Notes: generated by a model from the letters alone, not told the origin. Shown: positions 1 to 6,463, counted from the stretch's first letter. The stretch: 7,667 bases of DNA from Oscillospiraceae bacterium (GCA_003519645.1 DOWI01000047.1:1294-8960); one strand, 5' to 3'. Numbers and translations are program-made.

Positions 1-1422
1 CTGCTGGTTTTTATCAATTGACAACACAAACCGCCCACCGGGGGCTAATAAATCTAGCGCCTTTTGAATTGCTGCTTGCTTGTCCTTTATGTGCATAAAG
101 GTGAGAGACGAATAAATAACATCAAAAGTTTTATTAAATTGATATGTAAGATAATCCCCACAAATCAAGTGGACATTTGAAAATTCTCGCAGATTTTCCT
201 TTGCCCGCTTTATTGTCTTTGGTGAAATATCAATTCCGGTAAAACTCCCGCATTTGCCGCATATACGCAGGGCAAGCCGTCCCGTGCCTACGCCGATTTC
301 AAGCACGGATTTATTCGTATTAAGCTGCATTGCTTCAATAAAAGTTTCGCCATCCCATTTGTTCATGTATGTTTTGAGTGGTTCTATATCATGTGCCGGA
401 TCAACGACTTTCCACTGTTCAGGATTGTCGATTTCGTCTATGAGAGCATCGTAGTGGCGAATTACATCATGTCGTTCTCCAAATCTTCGCCAATCATCAA
501 TGTTCCAGTTATAGTCAAATTCAAAGGTTGTAATTGTCTTATGCCATATATCATTTTGCATTGGGAACACGCCGCCACCGACTTCTCTTGCGTGCTGCCA
601 AAATCGGTTCATTGGGATATCCGATCCCATTTTAAGTATAGCTGCACGCAATTTACCCCAAAACTGTGCATAGGGGAACCCGTTAAACTCAAGGATAGAT
701 TTAATTGTTTGCTCCACATCATATTTAACCCGGTGAAGTTGCATTTCCACAGTGTATCCTGTGTCATTCATCAACGCATAGGGAGCACGGGTGTCATAAT
801 CGGAGGGCATCCCGCAACTTCCTGGGTTAAGCAATATTTTCCCGTCAAAGCTACCCGAATATTGCAAATGATTATGTCCAAAAAGGCAGATAACGCCCGG
901 GTATGCGGCAACTTCATCCGAATATTCTTCGGCGGCGTTTTGCATATCCCGCATTCCTTCTTCAATTGTGAAAGGGGAGCGCTCCATTTTTCTTGCGTAA
1001 TCGCCAGAATGAAACGCGCCAAGTCTGGGGGTGTGGTGAATCAGGGAAATACTGTGTGATAAATAAACGGTTTTTCCGCTAGACAGCATTATATCGGCGG
1101 ATTCGGGCAAGGATTTCAGATAGTTAAGATTCTGCTCGGATAAGTTTTTGTATGTCCAAAAGTTAGGCAACATTTGCTCAAACTCGCAATGTTTCGGCTT
1201 TGTTTTATCAAGCGAAATAACACCGATATCACCGTTTCCTAAAATAGCTGTGCAATTAGGCAAAGTACGGATTAATTCTACCACTTCGTTAAGTGTTGGT
1301 GTATCACGAATATAGTCGCCAAGTAGTAAAAAAGCTTCCGCACCTTTTGCCATAGCGTCATCAACAACAGCCTTTAACGCGGGATAATTGCCATGAATAT
1401 CCGATATTACAGCATAAATCAT
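1..1422 (-). CDS. Metallophosphoesterase–SAM methyltransferase fusion protein (3' end beyond the window)
   Basis: A single open frame of 474 codons runs from ATG 1420-1422 to the left edge with no stop, so the C-terminus is missing. Residues 1-235 read as a calcineurin-like metallophosphoesterase of the YfcE/MJ0936 type: DIHGN at 8-12, GDY at 35-37, GNGD at 62-65 (GNHD in many relatives), a His in LSHS near 123, GHNH at 182-185 and NPGS at 199-202, a complete di-metal ligand set for hydrolysing phosphomono- or diesters. After a linker of about 130 residues, a Rossmann methyltransferase begins: VLEIGVGTGR near 373-382 (SAM-binding motif I), GIDIS at 396-400, FDVIYSS at 433-439 and LLAPGGRFVLSI near 458-469. 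I translated it line by line and found no stop or frame change between the domains. The start overlaps the upstream methyltransferase stop as ATGA, with a weak GAGG 11 bases upstream. The substrates of both halves are unknown. Met288 could start a separate methyltransferase, but I see no good ribosome site there. Confidence 0.88.
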   Translation of the reverse strand, partial: MIYAVISDIHGNYPALKAVVDDAMAKGAEAFLLLGDYIRDTPTLNEVVELIRTLPNCTAILGNGDIGVISLDKTKPKHCEFEQMLPNFWTYKNLSEQNLNYLKSLPESADIMLSSGKTVYLSHSISLIHHTPRLGAFHSGDYARKMERSPFTIEEGMRDMQNAAEEYSDEVAAYPGVICLFGHNHLQYSGSFDGKILLNPGSCGMPSDYDTRAPYALMNDTGYTVEMQLHRVKYDVEQTIKSILEFNGFPYAQFWGKLRAAILKMGSDIPMNRFWQHAREVGGGVFPMQNDIWHKTITTFEFDYNWNIDDWRRFGERHDVIRHYDALIDEIDNPEQWKVVDPAHDIEPLKTYMNKWDGETFIEAMQLNTNKSVLEIGVGTGRLALRICGKCGSFTGIDISPKTIKRAKENLREFSNVHLICGDYLTYQFNKTFDVIYSSLTFMHIKDKQAAIQKALDLLAPGGRFVLSIDKNQQ

Positions 1423-2219
1423 TTTGTGATTTTCCTCGCTTTCACGATTATTGACAATGGGAAGTGTTTTGCCTTACACGGCGCGTAATATTCTGATGAA
1501 AACTCAGCATCCCGCTCAAAAGTAATTTTATCGGTTTCTTCCACCACCCGTTCCACGGCGAACCCTGCGGAGGCGAGGGCATTTATGTAATCTGACAGGC
1601 GGCGATTATATAGCGTGAGCGGAAAACCATTTTCCTTTTCATGATTGGAATTATTGCGATTAGCAGGCTTCCCTATATTTTTCTTGAAAGTAAAAGGCTC
1701 CCCCTCAAAATAACTACCCGAAAATACGAGTTGTCCGTCTTTTGCTTCAATGCAATGCAGAAAGGGATGATCCCATGTAAAAATAAAAACACCGTCTTTC
1801 TTCAAATAAGACGAAATTAAGCTAAATGTTTTTTGTAAATCCACAGTCCAACCGATAGCATAAATGGAGTAGACAACATCAAAATAGTCTTGCGGCAATC
1901 CTGGATTTTGTTCCATTGGCGAGCAGAACAATTTAGGTACATAGCCAAGTTCAACAAGGAAATTCTGCGCGTTTTCAAGCTGCCGCTCGGAAATATCCAG
2001 CCCCCAAAGTTCAGTCGCATTGTGGTCTCCGCACCATTTTAGCGAATGACCGCTGCCACATCCGATATCAAGCACTTTCTTGTCTTGTAGTTGAGGGAAA
2101 AGATGCAATTCATCCTCCGTGGGACATAGACAACCATATGTTGGTAAAGCCGTAACGCCGAAAAAAGAATCAGCTATTGCATCCCAACTCGACTTGTTTT
2201 GATTTAGTATATCATTCAT
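1419..2219 (-). CDS. Class I SAM-dependent methyltransferase
   Basis: Predicted soluble methyltransferase of 266 residues. Visible motifs: VLDIGCGSG at about 49-57 (motif I, SAM binding), LWGLDIS at 71-77 (acidic residue that holds the ribose), FDVVYSIYAIGW at about 113-124 (motif IV region), and YLKKDGVFIFTWDHP at about 138-152 (motif V/VI). The C-terminal third carries YNRRLSDYINALASAGF, typical of the closing part of Methyltransf_11/25-type enzymes. The acceptor is not deducible; related proteins in Firmicutes are uncharacterised small-molecule methyltransferases. I chose the start at 2219 because GATGAGG lies 9 bases upstream and because MNDILNQNKSSWD resembles the N-terminus I remember for this family. 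An in-frame ATG at 2234 would add five residues and overlap a small upstream ORF as ATGA. The stop overlaps the next gene's ATG by four bases (ATGA), implying translational coupling. Confidence 0.9.
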   Translation of the reverse strand: MNDILNQNKSSWDAIADSFFGVTALPTYGCLCPTEDELHLFPQLQDKKVLDIGCGSGHSLKWCGDHNATELWGLDISERQLENAQNFLVELGYVPKLFCSPMEQNPGLPQDYFDVVYSIYAIGWTVDLQKTFSLISSYLKKDGVFIFTWDHPFLHCIEAKDGQLVFSGSYFEGEPFTFKKNIGKPANRNNSNHEKENGFPLTLYNRRLSDYINALASAGFAVERVVEETDKITFERDAEFSSEYYAPCKAKHFPLSIIVKARKITK

Positions 2220-2228
2220 GATTTTAAT

Positions 2229-2235
2229 CCTCATC
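2229..2235 (-). promoter_or_regulatory. Ribosome binding site deciding the methyltransferase start
   Basis: On the minus strand GATGAGG lies 9 bases before ATG 2217-2219. It also contains the alternative ATG at 2232-2234, so the longer start would sit on top of this site. This favours the downstream start. Confidence 0.5.
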
Positions 2236-2362
2236 TAACCATCTCAATAATTTCATCCAAAGTTCTTATGCGATGTTTTCTAACATTAGTTTGACGAGGG
2301 GAATTCATCGCATTCCCAACAACCGTTAAGTCCTTTTTACGACAGTAATTTCTTTCGGACAT
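2231..2362 (-). CDS. Possible small ORF (43 aa), unrecognised; may be a gene remnant
   Basis: ATG 2360-2362 opens 43 codons ending in TGA at 2231-2233. The product is short, basic in its middle (RKHRIR) and ends LDEIIEMVR. I recognise no domain. Its stop overlaps the alternative methyltransferase ATG at 2234 as ATGA, as at true gene junctions here, but only a weak GGA precedes its own start. It lies in the same frame as the upstream cyclase-like gene, seven codons after that gene's TAA, so it could instead be an old C-terminal extension. A third option is that codons from 2310 onward continue the broken DUF1848 gene: joining at the 8-base repeat 2303-2310 / 3254-3261 keeps the frame and gives DPMN followed by SPRQ, weakly like the family's NPMNPHQ. 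All three readings are tentative. Confidence 0.25.
   Translation of the reverse strand: MSERNYCRKKDLTVVGNAMNSPRQTNVRKHRIRTLDEIIEMVR
2299..2317. repeat. Short inverted repeat (GGGAAT / ATTCCC)
   Basis: Six perfectly complementary bases at 2299-2304 and 2312-2317 flank a 7-base loop in the gap upstream of the methyltransferase. No T-run follows on either strand, so it is not a rho-independent terminator. It could be a small hairpin or operator half-sites, or chance. It overlaps the left copy of the 8-base direct repeat. Confidence 0.3.
2303..2310. repeat. 8-base direct repeat, left copy (ATTCATCG)
   Basis: ATTCATCG on the plus strand is repeated at 3254-3261 in the same orientation, and the two copies bracket the cyclase-like gene. 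The right copy lies where similarity to DUF1848 proteins stops. It may be a target-site duplication or a recombination junction. Eight bases can recur by chance in a window this size, so location is the main argument. Confidence 0.3.
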
Positions 2363-2383
2363 GTGGATCGGATTCCGTATAGC

Positions 2384-3214
2384 TTATCGCTCCCATTTGT
2401 ATTTACATATCTGAGCATATTCTAAAGCATTTCGCATTTTATCAAGAAACTCTGCGGGAGTTAAATGGCGTTTTTCTGATCCATCGCTCCGTTCTAATGC
2501 CTTTCTGTTTTCAGTCAAAATATAATCGATATTTCTATCAATTGCCGCTTCTAATTGATATGCTAAATAAGCCCATTTTTCTTTGTGATTTTTTTCAGTA
2601 CAATGTACAAATCGATCTTGGATAACACAAGAATAGACATTTAAGTAGCAACTAATTGTTTTGCCTTCTTTAATTTTTCGAGATAGAAAAGAATTAATAT
2701 AATCATATTCCAAAAAGCCGTTCAACTCAGTAGATTTAAAAAATAATCGATTTTCATCGCAAATATTTAGCGCCTCAAAATCATTTTTAGAAATAATAAC
2801 ACGTGGATAAACAGCTTTTTTCTCATAGTCAACAGCAGTTACAACCGCTGTACCCCATAAGTTTTTTTCGAAGTACAACATTCCAAGTGAAATCCCACCA
2901 CGGATAACGTAGTGTGTACAATACAACTGGTTAATAATATAATCAAGCTCAAGTAAAAGAGTATTGATATTTTTTGCTTCGCAAGTGATGAAAATACTAT
3001 CTGATACCCAAAGAAATTTAATACCCTGTGATGCCTGATACTCTTCGGTATATCTTGCTACAATATTGTTATACGTTGAAGCAAGATCAATGTTAAATCC
3101 TTCTGTTTGTGCCGTAGTTGTAATATTGTTACGAACATCAGCAGAAAAACCAATAATATCAGCAAACAATACAATCATGTTATCATTCATATGTAAAATA
3201 TGATTATACTCCAT
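2384..3214 (-). CDS. Divergent class III nucleotide cyclase-like protein
   Basis: A 276-residue soluble protein with no signal peptide or membrane segment. The N-terminal ~160 residues follow the class III (adenylate/guanylate) cyclase fold order: FADIIGFS at 17-24 matches the FADIVGFT metal-binding strand (Asp19); WVSDSIFI at 69-76 supplies the second metal Asp (Asp72); RGGISLG at 105-111 matches the RIGIHTG strand; LWGTAVVTAVDYE at 119-131 matches DIWGDxVNxAxRLE; and YPRVIIS at 136-142 closes the core. By this alignment the purine-specifying Asp is Asn118, and the transition-state Asn and Arg read as Val125 and Asp129, so the usual cAMP/cGMP chemistry is doubtful. Pyrimidine cyclases of Pycsar phage defence are also divergent class III proteins, but no TIR or transmembrane effector gene is visible nearby. 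The C-terminal ~110 residues look mainly helical and are unassigned. A strong AGGAGG sits 8 bases before the start. The gene is more AT-rich than the methyltransferase and kinase genes, consistent with separate acquisition. Confidence 0.75.
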   Translation of the reverse strand: MEYNHILHMNDNMIVLFADIIGFSADVRNNITTTAQTEGFNIDLASTYNNIVARYTEEYQASQGIKFLWVSDSIFITCEAKNINTLLLELDYIINQLYCTHYVIRGGISLGMLYFEKNLWGTAVVTAVDYEKKAVYPRVIISKNDFEALNICDENRLFFKSTELNGFLEYDYINSFLSRKIKEGKTISCYLNVYSCVIQDRFVHCTEKNHKEKWAYLAYQLEAAIDRNIDYILTENRKALERSDGSEKRHLTPAEFLDKMRNALEYAQICKYKWER

Positions 3215-3222
3215 CTTTTTCG

Positions 3223-3228
3223 CCTCCT
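3223..3228 (-). promoter_or_regulatory. Strong ribosome binding site (AGGAGG) of the cyclase-like gene
   Basis: A perfect AGGAGG lies 8 bases before ATG 3212-3214. The TAG that ends the truncated DUF1848 reading frame (3227-3229) overlaps it, so ribosomes finishing that fragment would stop on this site, allowing termination–reinitiation coupling. Confidence 0.8.
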
Positions 3229-3358
3229 AAAACAGCGTAATTTGTTGCGCGTGATTCATCGGATCTCGGGTCAGCACAAATCCTGCCCAAATACGGTTCA
3301 TAAACCATTCGGAATAATAGCACGTTATATCGGTGCGACGTGAAGCGGAGAGGATCAT
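3227..3358 (-). pseudogene. N-terminal remnant of a DUF1848 family protein
   Basis: ATG 3356-3358 opens 43 codons ending in TAG. The translation begins MILSASRRTDI, followed by YYSEWFMNRI, GFVLTRDPMN and an unrelated tail. The first ~34 residues match the N-terminus I remember for DUF1848 proteins (ISASRRTDIPAFYSEWF..NR...G...VRNPMNPHQVSR), which are usually about 300 residues, so nearly all of the protein is missing. Function of the family is poorly known; full-length members carry cysteine motifs suggestive of a metal or iron–sulfur site. The fragment starts 4 bases after the upstream DUF4932-like stop with AAGGA ahead of it, so its start region is intact and it was once an operon member. 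Similarity ends at the MN codons, inside the repeat 3254-3261. Family assignment is from memory of the motif. Confidence 0.75.
3254..3261. repeat. 8-base direct repeat, right copy (ATTCATCG)
   Basis: Same-orientation partner of 2303-2310. On the minus strand it reads CGATGAAT and covers the Met-Asn codons at which the DUF1848 similarity is lost. Deleting from one copy to the other would keep the reading frame between the DUF1848 remnant and the small ORF beyond the cyclase gene. Confidence 0.3.
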
Positions 3359-3362
3359 AACA

Positions 3363-4367
3363 TCAGTCCTTTAAGTACTTTAGATCAAATGCCACTAGTA
3401 ATTTAGGATAAAACTGCTCGAAGGTATCGTATTTATCTCTGTTCATATCATAATAATCGTAGCGTTCAAGTATTTGCGGTATAAATTTGTACCCGCAATA
3501 TAGATCGTTATTTAATAGTTTATTTGCCAATTCAGTCTGATTGATTTTTTTAAGTAGGTGGATGGACATAGCCCTTACCAAGTGCTCATTAATACATTCC
3601 TTGAAATCGCTGTAACCTGATTGATAGTCGGGTAATTTGTAGTGTTTTAACTTTTCATAGGAATCAATATATCTTTGAGCTAAATCGTAATATTTATTGG
3701 TTAATGGATTAATGAACGGGTGTGAATATTCATGAAATAAAACTGCAGGTGATAAGCTGTAGTCATCCGTTGAAAATACCGAAAACAAATCACTTTTTCC
3801 CGTATATTGATTATAAAAACAAATGCCAAAGTTGCCTTTCATGAGGGATGAAAGAATATAATTATATGAATTTTGAGATTGACCATATTCGTTTTCAATA
3901 ACATCTACAAAGGCATATTCTGACAAAGACTCGGCAACCCGTCTTACAATTGGGTCATATACATACTTCACACTTTCAAAAAAATCAGGATAACCCGTCC
4001 TGTCCCAAAAAGCCTTAAGCTGTTTTAACAAATCATCAATGGTATCTCTTCCCCCACAATACTCGATGCACAATTCCGATAATTCATATTGCTCTGAAAA
4101 ATCTTCAGAATCACCCAAGCTTAACATTAGCTCAACAGGTCTTGAAAAAGTAAAACCGTTTGGAATCAACTCTTCTATTTTTATATATATAGGATGATTT
4201 GCATATGGCTTTAAAAAGTTCTTTATTGCTAATGTATATTTGTTTTCATCCTCGACCATTAAACCGTATCCTATAAACGGTTTTGTCATCTCGTTATATC
4301 TTCTCGTGAGTAGAAGGCTATTCATAAATTCTAAGTATGGATTGATTTGTACATTTATTATCTTCAT
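3363..4367 (-). CDS. DUF4932-like putative zinc metallopeptidase
   Basis: Predicted 334-residue protein. The best landmark is VLFHEYSHPFINP, with HEYSH at about 212-216: an HExxH zinc-binding and catalytic motif followed by the F-x-NP that I associate with the DUF4932 family. INEHLVRA at about 259-266 supplies a Glu (about 261) as a plausible third zinc ligand, the arrangement of gluzincin-type peptidases. No signal peptide or transmembrane segment is visible, so it probably acts in the cytoplasm; its substrate is unknown. I chose ATG 4365-4367, which follows the upstream GNAT stop (4372-4374) by 4 bases with GAGTGAAG before it. In-frame ATGs at 4385 and 4415 would extend it by 6 or 16 residues into the GNAT coding region. 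The gene is AT-rich. Its stop is 4 bases before the DUF1848 remnant's start, so the three were probably one transcription unit. Confidence 0.8.
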   Translation of the reverse strand: MKIINVQINPYLEFMNSLLLTRRYNEMTKPFIGYGLMVEDENKYTLAIKNFLKPYANHPIYIKIEELIPNGFTFSRPVELMLSLGDSEDFSEQYELSELCIEYCGGRDTIDDLLKQLKAFWDRTGYPDFFESVKYVYDPIVRRVAESLSEYAFVDVIENEYGQSQNSYNYILSSLMKGNFGICFYNQYTGKSDLFSVFSTDDYSLSPAVLFHEYSHPFINPLTNKYYDLAQRYIDSYEKLKHYKLPDYQSGYSDFKECINEHLVRAMSIHLLKKINQTELANKLLNNDLYCGYKFIPQILERYDYYDMNRDKYDTFEQFYPKLLVAFDLKYLKD

Positions 4368-4371
4368 AACT

Positions 4372-4775
4372 TCACTCAATTTCATAAGTTTGCATTTGTC
4401 CGCACAACATATCAAAGAAGCCGAATCGACTGTAAAACGGCTTTAATCTTTCTTCAAATACAACAGAGATCATATAGATATTTCGGCGCTTTAGCTCTGC
4501 TATCATGCGATTCAAGAGTTCAGTACCAATTCCTTTACCTTGATAATCGGGATGAATCATCAAATCCTGAATATAAGCATCTGTCACGCCGTTTGAAACC
4601 GAATCGATATAACCTATAAGCTTTTCGCTGTCATTGCCGCAATATGAAAATATGAGGTCATGGATGGGTTTTTATATACGTTTTCCATGCGGTTCCAACC
4701 GATTGCCTCGCGCAGGTCGGCGATTGCCTTCGCAGATGTTGATTTATTTTCTACATAGGTTAAGCCAATTGACAT
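4372..4775 (-). pseudogene. GNAT acetyltransferase gene broken by a one-base frameshift
   Basis: From ATG 4773-4775 the frame reads MSIGLTYVENK, then NRMENVYKNPSMTSYFHIA, and hits TAG near 4616. The next frame then carries the rest of a GNAT N-acetyltransferase: GNDSEKLIGYIDS, VTDAYIQDLMIHPDYQGKGIG (acetyl-CoA-binding motif A), then ISVVFEERLKPFYSRFGF (motif B region), ending in TGA at 4372-4374. Together they make one enzyme of about 133 residues, the usual length. The upstream stop in the second frame (TAA near 4676) and the TAG in the first confine the shift to about 4616-4678. Loss of one G in the GC-rich run near 4635-4640 is most likely, restoring FHIA-GNDSEK. The start overlaps the phosphotransferase gene by 16 bases. 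It could be a sequencing error, and internal ATG 4587 could give only a 71-residue C-terminal piece. Confidence 0.8.
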
Positions 4776-6463
4776 AATGCCGCCTCCCACTCGTCAATAA
4801 ACTGCTTAATCGATTGCTGACGGTTCTGTCTGTCATCGCTTACTGCTTTTGCAACAACCTCAAAGGTTTTATCACTGAGTGGCCACGCGTTACGCGAACG
4901 GTCATAATCTGAAAGCAATGCAAACGCTGTTGCGCCTATGGTATATACATTCGTAATCTCGTCGAGAACAGCACCCAGCTGATATTCTTCCGGGGATTGA
5001 AAACGAGAACTGCCCCACATGCGTCCCATATCGTTTGTGCACGGCATTTTACGAAAGAAGTCAATATCGCATACGGTTGTCTTTTGACTTTCGAAATCAT
5101 ACAGGATACTGCAGTCGTAAAAGTCAATTGCCACATAGTCTTTTGAAGCGACATACTCAAAGAACGCAAGAATATCGCGGAAAACTTTAAGTTTTGTTTT
5201 CGTATCCATCTGCATAAACATCCGACGGGACGCGGGATACATTCTTCCCATACATTCGCCGTTCACCCACCGGAATACCATAGCATAACCTCCGCCGATT
5301 TCTTCTGCACAAACAAATTCAATCAGATTTGTATGTTTTAATGCCTGATAAACCGGTAGTGTTGCTTTCAATCGGGCAACGGCGTCTTCCGTTTTGCCGT
5401 CATACTGTTCGGTAAGTGCACCGGCAAATTTAATGAAATACCGCTTACCGTCCTTCTCTGTGCCAAAGCATATGTTGCCGGAATCCTGATCGTCAAATAT
5501 CTTGAAAACTGTTCCGTAACGGCTTAAAAAGCCGAAATCAAACGGAGCTTTCAGTTTGTATGGTAAGCCGTCCACATATTGCAGATAATAACCCTTGAAA
5601 TACCATGTAGGAACCGGATTTTTCATATTATCATACCATCCCAGCACCTCTCTCGCCTGGTTCAGCATCGTGTCAATTTCAGTCTGACCGAACGGAATTG
5701 CCCAATAAACAGAGGAGAGTGTATTGCTTGCAATATACAAGGCAAGCAATTTCCAAAATTCAATTGGCACATCATTCTCAAAATAGCCGTTTACCATGCC
5801 GGATGCAAACAGAGGCGACTTTTGTGCACACCAGACAATGCGGTTAAATTCTTCCCACGGATCACCGAAATCGTTGCGGTTAAAATCGATAATTATAAGA
5901 TTACCTTCCTTATCAATCATCATGTTGCCGATATGATAATCACCATGCTGATAGCACTGTGGACGTTTTTTAAGCAAATGACGGTTATCGTTTATATATC
6001 CAATGAAAGCATCCCCGCCGTCATACTTTATTGGGCAGTCAGTATAGCCTTTAATTTTATGGTCGATTTTGCGGTTAAAGCGGCTTTCCCAGACTTCTTG
6101 GTCGGCGGGGGCAGGGATGGAGTGTATCTTTTTCAATATCCTCCCGGCTTCGAGTCCGTAAACATATTGTTCCGTATCGGACAGCAGAGAAATCACATCC
6201 TCTACGTCCTTGCCGTCAATCCAGCTTTGCAGTGAATAGACGCCGTCTTCACATGTCCCGAACTGGGTAGGCTGACACATCGGAACATCGAGTGCCGCCA
6301 CGCGCCGCATCATCTCAAATTCAGACTTTTTACGCTCATATTGCTCTATCGGCGAAATGCGCAGTAAGTACTTTAATCCGTCTGCGGAGGTCACACAGTA
6401 TTTTTTGTCGCCTGACCAACCTTTCGTAATCGGCTCTTTTTTTATAAAAGTAAAATCGCTCAT
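4760..6463 (-). CDS. Two-domain kinase: APH-type phosphotransferase fused to a protein-kinase-like domain
   Basis: A 567-residue cytoplasmic protein. Residues ~1-285 form an aminoglycoside-phosphotransferase/choline-kinase-type domain: YLLRIS at 32-37 on the nucleotide-binding lobe, HGDYHIGN at 173-180 (catalytic Asp175, Mg-binding Asn180) and IIDFN at 191-195 (Mg-binding Asp193). This predicts ATP-dependent phosphorylation of a small hydroxylated molecule. Residues ~290-565 resemble a second, eukaryotic-like kinase: a loop near 312-334, FIKF with candidate ATP Lys345, VAIDFYDCSIL near 444-454 (Asp447 at the HRD position; the usual Asn reads as Ser452), CDIDFF (Asp468 at DFG), SPEE at 490-493 (APE-like) and DEITNVYTIG near 501-510. 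Half two is therefore degenerate at one metal-binding position. GAGGTG lies 5 bases before the ATG, which overlaps the upstream GNAT stop as ATGA. Real antibiotic resistance cannot be read from sequence. Confidence 0.88.
   Translation of the reverse strand: MSDFTFIKKEPITKGWSGDKKYCVTSADGLKYLLRISPIEQYERKKSEFEMMRRVAALDVPMCQPTQFGTCEDGVYSLQSWIDGKDVEDVISLLSDTEQYVYGLEAGRILKKIHSIPAPADQEVWESRFNRKIDHKIKGYTDCPIKYDGGDAFIGYINDNRHLLKKRPQCYQHGDYHIGNMMIDKEGNLIIIDFNRNDFGDPWEEFNRIVWCAQKSPLFASGMVNGYFENDVPIEFWKLLALYIASNTLSSVYWAIPFGQTEIDTMLNQAREVLGWYDNMKNPVPTWYFKGYYLQYVDGLPYKLKAPFDFGFLSRYGTVFKIFDDQDSGNICFGTEKDGKRYFIKFAGALTEQYDGKTEDAVARLKATLPVYQALKHTNLIEFVCAEEIGGGYAMVFRWVNGECMGRMYPASRRMFMQMDTKTKLKVFRDILAFFEYVASKDYVAIDFYDCSILYDFESQKTTVCDIDFFRKMPCTNDMGRMWGSSRFQSPEEYQLGAVLDEITNVYTIGATAFALLSDYDRSRNAWPLSDKTFEVVAKAVSDDRQNRQQSIKQFIDEWEAALCQLA
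4783..4788 (-). promoter_or_regulatory. Ribosome binding site (GGGAGG) of the frameshifted GNAT gene
   Basis: GGGAGG lies 7 bases before ATG 4773-4775, inside the last codons of the two-domain kinase gene. It supports that ATG as the original GNAT start, rather than the internal ATG at 4587, and implies coupling. Confidence 0.65.

Noticed and set aside
771..1022. Minus-strand ORF of 83 codons
   Set aside because: It is out of frame within the phosphoesterase domain, with no domain signal.
391..1059. Plus-strand open frame of 222 codons
   Set aside because: It lies antisense to the phosphoesterase–methyltransferase fusion, whose frame carries clear domain motifs; this frame has none and no ribosome site.
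2299..2317. Rho-independent terminator after the cyclase-like gene
   Set aside because: The stem is only 6 base pairs and no T-run follows on either strand.
2384..3214. A complete Pycsar anti-phage system
   Set aside because: Only a divergent cyclase-like protein is present; no TIR or transmembrane effector with a cyclic-nucleotide-binding domain is visible, so the full system is not claimed.
3300..3345. Promoter for the cyclase-like gene (TTCACG ... TATTAT on the minus strand)
   Set aside because: The spacing is about 19 bases and the -35 match is poor; it also lies within DUF1848-like coding sequence, so chance is likely.
4368..4415. Longer start for the DUF4932-like protein at 4415 or 4385
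   Set aside because: These would begin inside the GNAT coding region without a good ribosome site; ATG 4367 sits just after the GNAT stop and fits the family N-terminus better.
5579..6235. Plus-strand open frame of 218 codons
   Set aside because: It is antisense to the APH domain, with no recognisable motif; a shadow of the real gene.
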